The notes under the pieces: generated by a model
What the model was told of the DNA's origin: nothing
The model's input: the letters and a program-made list of their open reading frames with translations, nothing else
Database searches by the model: none
In this document: in pieces, positions 6,305 to 8,359 of the stretch
How positions within the stretch are numbered: the stretch's first letter is position 1
How the letters are laid out: each line of letters starts with the position of its first letter
Origin: Nitrososphaerales archaeon TH5895
GTDB lineage: Archaea; Thermoproteota; Nitrososphaeria; Nitrososphaerales; Nitrososphaeraceae
Reading direction: 5' to 3'
NCBI GenBank assembly: GCA_014523695.1
Contig: JAATVS010000514.1
Location: 1-8,359, forward strand
Length of the DNA stretch: 8,359 bases
Program-made: the position numbers and the translations under genes

Positions 6305-6892
6305 TTACATGAAACAAACGAAGTAATAGTGATACTGCTCATCAGTTTGTGCGAGGAGCTTGGCAGCAATTACGTTTTTTTCAGAGTCTTCTATTGGGGT
6401 AACATGTTTCCATTTCATTTCGTCCCATGCCCCCAATCGAATACCCGAGGAAATCATTGTTAGTATTATAGGCTTAATTCTCTTGTCTGGATATTCAAGC
6501 AATTTTTTTATTTCACTTAAAGTCGGTGGTCTATCATCTGCAGCTTTCTTTTGATATGGGACACCCTTAGCAATCTTTTGCCAATTGAGAATTATGTCAT
6601 TCATTACACAGAAAAGTTTGGCTGATTTATAGTAATTAGGAATTGTTGTGTACTGTATTTCTTTTCTGGCTGCCCTGTCTTTTTGTTGTTCCAGGAACCT
6701 CATAAAATATTGAGTGGCCCATTTAGGGCTATTTGACGCCTTATCATAAAACATTTGACATTGATTTTTTAACTCTAGTTGAGGGTCTATGCCGAAGTCA
6801 AAAAACATCTTTAAGCGCCTTGGATATTGTCTTATGGATTCCTTGGCTTTCAAGGCGAATAGAAAATTGTCTAGGGGGGGGGATTGAGGCAC
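6305..6892 (-). pseudogene. Truncated thaumarchaeal tyrosine integrase, N-terminal half
   Basis: 195 residues. Seen: an N-terminal SAM-like core-binding domain (about 8-110: NFLFALKAKES, QYPRRLKMFFDF, ISNYYK-like IPNYYKSAKLF, MNDIILNWQ), a linker (ADDRPPTLSEIKKLLEYPD), and the start of the catalytic domain with TMISSGIRLGAWD, whose R152 is the first catalytic Arg of the tyrosine recombinase set. The frame then ends at EQYHYYFVCFM, before the HxxR box and the nucleophilic Tyr, so it cannot recombine DNA. Family members are usually 300 or more residues. The missing C-terminal half is not elsewhere in the window. The start used is GTG at 6892, but a run of nine C (minus strand) at 6882-6874 lies in codons 4-7 and marks the join to a different gene, so the original N-terminus may also be lost. 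Composition is AT-rich. It is a relic of an integrated element. Confidence 0.8.
6874..6882. repeat. Run of nine G at a gene-fragment junction
   Basis: Nine consecutive G on the plus strand, flanked by CTA and ATT, sit where the integrase remnant (minus) meets the second metallo-beta-lactamase remnant (plus). In otherwise AT-rich DNA this is a striking homopolymer. It may be the scar of an illegitimate join or a slippage-prone tract, and the exact count could be a sequencing error. Confidence 0.7.
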
Positions 6893-7215
6893 TACTTTTT
6901 CCTGGTCAAACAGCAGGCTCTATCATATTGTATTCAACTAAATACGGGGGTGTGCTTCTTACAGGCGATTCAGCAAGCGGCACCTCTGCCGACCAATCAA
7001 AAGCCGGTTTGGAGCGCCTGATCCGGCCGCCGATAGATACTAGTGTAGACGATGCTGAGTTACGAAGACAGTGGCTTGCCTTTGATCGACCGGTCGCGAC
7101 AGTGCTGCCATATCACGGGACTGGATACGTTGATAGATCGGCAGCGGATCTTGCTTCAATCATGAGACCATTGGTGGGCTCGGAACCCACACATTGGGAC
7201 GACTTTCAAGATTAA
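6877..7215 (+). pseudogene. GC-rich C-terminal fragment of a metallo-beta-lactamase-fold hydrolase
   Basis: About 110 residues with homology-like character. Seen: GIEALLFPGQTAGSIILYS (the position of the usual PGHTPGS zinc motif, with Gln in place of His), GGVLLTGDSASG (metal-ligand Asp), RLIRPPIDTSVDDAELR, and ATVLPYHGTGYVDRSAADL (terminal metal-ligand His). The N-terminal half with HxHxDH is missing. The frame is open leftward to 6733, but that portion is antisense to the integrase, so the break is near the G-run. G+C is about 53-60% per 60-base line over 6961-7140, against about 38% in the exporter gene, which suggests an origin outside the local genome background. Intact relatives are zinc hydrolases of varied substrate. 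The Gln may be natural for its subfamily or a sign of decay. It is not the missing part of the beta-CASP fragment, since both are C-terminal pieces. Confidence 0.65.
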
Positions 7216-7320
7216 CGTTGTTACTATCGGAAGAATCAAATCTTGCATATATTCCTTGTCTGACGTTCCTTCCCCTTTTTCTACTGCTGTCCTTAAGGCA
7301 GTGATTAACTTGGACTGAAT

Positions 7321-7350
7321 AAGTAGAAGATATCTACTTTATTCTTTTTC
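7321..7350. terminator. Stem-loop plus T-run terminator between convergent genes
   Basis: AAGTAGA (7321-7327) and TCTACTT (7333-7339) form a perfect 7-bp stem with a 5-base loop, followed on the plus strand by TATTCTTTTTC. It sits in the 222-base gap between the plus-strand fragment ending at 7215 and the minus-strand gene ending at 7438. A further T-run at 7275-7280 lies nearer the plus-strand stop. The gap holds no recognisable gene or tRNA. Confidence 0.45.
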
Positions 7351-7437
7351 CCCATATTTTTGACACTTATATTATGAATACCCTTAACGGTCTCTTTCAA
7401 CCTTCATGTAAATTGAGATCTGACAGCCTTGATCCTG

Positions 7438-7896
7438 TTAAACTGGTATCTCTGAGATATCTTTAACTGGTGGAGATAAATATTGCGAAGTGTTACCTGA
7501 ATTTCTGCCTGCCAGGTATGGGGCTTCATCGATGACGCGGGCAAGATCAAGAGTTATCCTATGTAATGAATCAATGGCTCTAACACTGACCATTGGATTT
7601 TCTTGCTTGTTTGCTATTGCGATATCCCACAACTCCCTCTGAAACGCTATCATCTCTTCATACAACTGTCTGAATTCAGATAAGAATTCATCATGATCAT
7701 CGCGCAGACGAAAAACCCAATCTCTTCCTTCTGATTTAAGTCGCTTTTTAATCTTGAAGAATGCTGTCTTTGAGAGATCATGCCCAGTTTTCGACTTTAC
7801 ATATTCGATACATTCACGCCAAGAATATCTGAGAATAATCGCATGAGACAAAGCATGACGTATTTCCAGTCCTTCTTGGCGCGTGTGGATTGGCAA
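7438..7896 (-). CDS. Helix-turn-helix protein, small-terminase-like outline, function unknown
   Basis: 152 residues. Seen: an N-terminal helical, basic DNA-binding-like segment (about 12-58: RHALSHAIILRYSWRECIEY, TGHDLSKTAFFKIKKRLK) in which the second and third helices look like a helix-turn-helix; a long charged helix with coiled-coil character (about 65-100: DDHDEFLSEFRQLYEEM); a third helical part (about 102-125: VRAIDSLHRITLDLARVIDE); and a disordered Pro/Ser tail. A helix-turn-helix plus helical oligomerisation region of this size recalls phage small terminase subunits and plasmid or virus regulators, but I cannot name the family. The TTG start at 7896 is chosen because an in-frame TAG lies directly upstream and no ATG occurs until residue 82. 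There is no Shine-Dalgarno. Its place beside an integrase relic suggests mobile-element ancestry. The reading frame is intact. Confidence 0.55.
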   Translation of the reverse strand: MPIHTRQEGLEIRHALSHAIILRYSWRECIEYVKSKTGHDLSKTAFFKIKKRLKSEGRDWVFRLRDDHDEFLSEFRQLYEEMIAFQRELWDIAIANKQENPMVSVRAIDSLHRITLDLARVIDEAPYLAGRNSGNTSQYLSPPVKDISEIPV

Positions 7897-8043
7897 CTAC
7901 TTTCTTATGCTTAGTGGACAGATATTACACTTTAGTTTCATTAGAGGGGAATAAAGAAAATGTGTCTATTCCACCCTGAATATATTTACAAAGGAGAGAA
8001 CAAGAGAAGCAAATCAAGCCAGGTCTTCCAATAGCCATGATCT

Positions 8044-8359
8044 CTAGATATACACATTATCTTTGACCAGTTTTCCTAACTTATCTAATGCAGCCAATAG
8101 TGGTTGCTGAGTACTAAAGATTAGTAAAGTATGTTCTCCAGATTTATTGTCGGGCCAAAATCCTCCGGGACAGTAGTCACATGTAGCATAAGTGAAATTA
8201 TACTCACTCACTATATCGAATCCATCCTTCACGAAAGCCTGTTCATAATATTGAAGAGATCCTGGATGAGAGACACCATCATTATCTTCTGCGTTTTCTA
8301 CCTGGTTTGTTGGGGTATAAAATCCTCCTACTATTGCATTACCCTCAGATGTCTCATTA
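8044..8359 (-). CDS. C-terminal part of an unrecognised protein (runs off right edge)
   Basis: The minus-strand frame is open from the window edge to the TAG at 8046-8044, giving at least 104 residues. An internal GTG at 8232 could be mistaken for a start, but the frame continues upstream with protein-like sequence (VGGFYTPTNQVENAEDNDGV, SLQYYEQAFVKDGFD), so the gene begins outside the window. Seen: a C-x2-C pair in YATCDYCPGGFWPDN that could bind metal or form a disulfide, a beta-like HTLLIFSTQQP, and an amphipathic C-terminal helix (LLAALDKLGKLVKD). No membrane segment is in this portion. I do not recognise the family. The 147-base gap to the helix-turn-helix gene downstream holds no gene. 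Confidence 0.6.
   Translation of the reverse strand, partial: NETSEGNAIVGGFYTPTNQVENAEDNDGVSHPGSLQYYEQAFVKDGFDIVSEYNFTYATCDYCPGGFWPDNKSGEHTLLIFSTQQPLLAALDKLGKLVKDNVYI

Noticed and set aside
6170..6554. Two plus-strand frames over the nuclease tail and the integrase
   Set aside because: Shadows of the nuclease fragment (shifted frame) and of the integrase (opposite strand).
6305..6892. SSV-type integrase split by its own integration at a tRNA attachment site
   Set aside because: No tRNA or tRNA 3' end is visible near either end of the integrase and no matching C-terminal half or direct repeat is found in the window.
5857..7215. The two metallo-beta-lactamase-fold fragments as halves of one gene interrupted by the integrase
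   Set aside because: Both are C-terminal pieces, from different subfamilies and of different base composition, so they cannot make one protein.
1..8359. CRISPR array, rRNA or tRNA genes, complete insertion sequence
   Set aside because: No regularly spaced repeats, no tRNA T-arm motifs with acceptor pairing, and no transposase or terminal inverted repeats were seen on either strand.

Overview
The window looks like chromosomal DNA from a soil-type ammonia-oxidising archaeon (Nitrososphaeria/Thaumarchaeota). The evidence is the character of the proteins: a membrane-anchored two-domain multicopper oxidase, a large Asn/Ser/Thr-rich exported beta-sandwich protein, an integrase N-terminal half of the type common in thaumarchaeal genomes, a beta-CASP nuclease fragment, AT-rich archaeal TATA boxes, and GTG/TTG starts with little Shine-Dalgarno signal. 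The genus cannot be fixed from this sequence.

Left part (1-4814) is an intact metal-handling region. Reading leftward on the minus strand are an exported beta-sandwich protein (3330-1720), a two-domain multicopper oxidase (1569-394), and the first 108 residues of a protein that resembles the N-terminus of a thaumarchaeal ZIP-type metal transporter (325-1, cut by the window edge). Divergent from them, across a 542-base AT-rich gap, is a cation diffusion facilitator exporter (3873-4814). Oxidase plus importer-like protein on one side and an efflux pump on the other suggests copper/zinc homeostasis at the cell envelope. Each of the oxidase, transporter and exporter genes has a short perfect inverted repeat upstream. 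The one at the exporter lies just downstream of a good TATA box, where an archaeal repressor would act.

Middle part (4815-7215) is a patchwork of gene remnants. A 666-base stretch without a convincing gene is followed by a PH-like-domain gene on the minus strand that is probably 5'-truncated. Directly abutting it is the C-terminal third of a beta-CASP metallo-beta-lactamase nuclease on the plus strand. Next come the N-terminal half of a tyrosine integrase on the minus strand and the C-terminal part of a second, unrelated, GC-rich metallo-beta-lactamase-fold protein on the plus strand. Two head-to-head junctions (about 5950 and about 6875-6882, the latter at a run of nine G) join 5'-incomplete genes. 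This looks like a decayed integration or recombination hot spot.

Right part (7216-8359) holds a stem-loop terminator candidate, a helix-turn-helix protein with a TTG start and a small-terminase-like outline, and the C-terminal end of an unrecognised protein that runs off the right edge.

I found no tRNA, rRNA, CRISPR array, complete insertion sequence or clear new defence system. The most useful leads are the operator-like repeats in the metal region, the Glu-for-His change in the exporter's metal site, and the chain of truncated genes.
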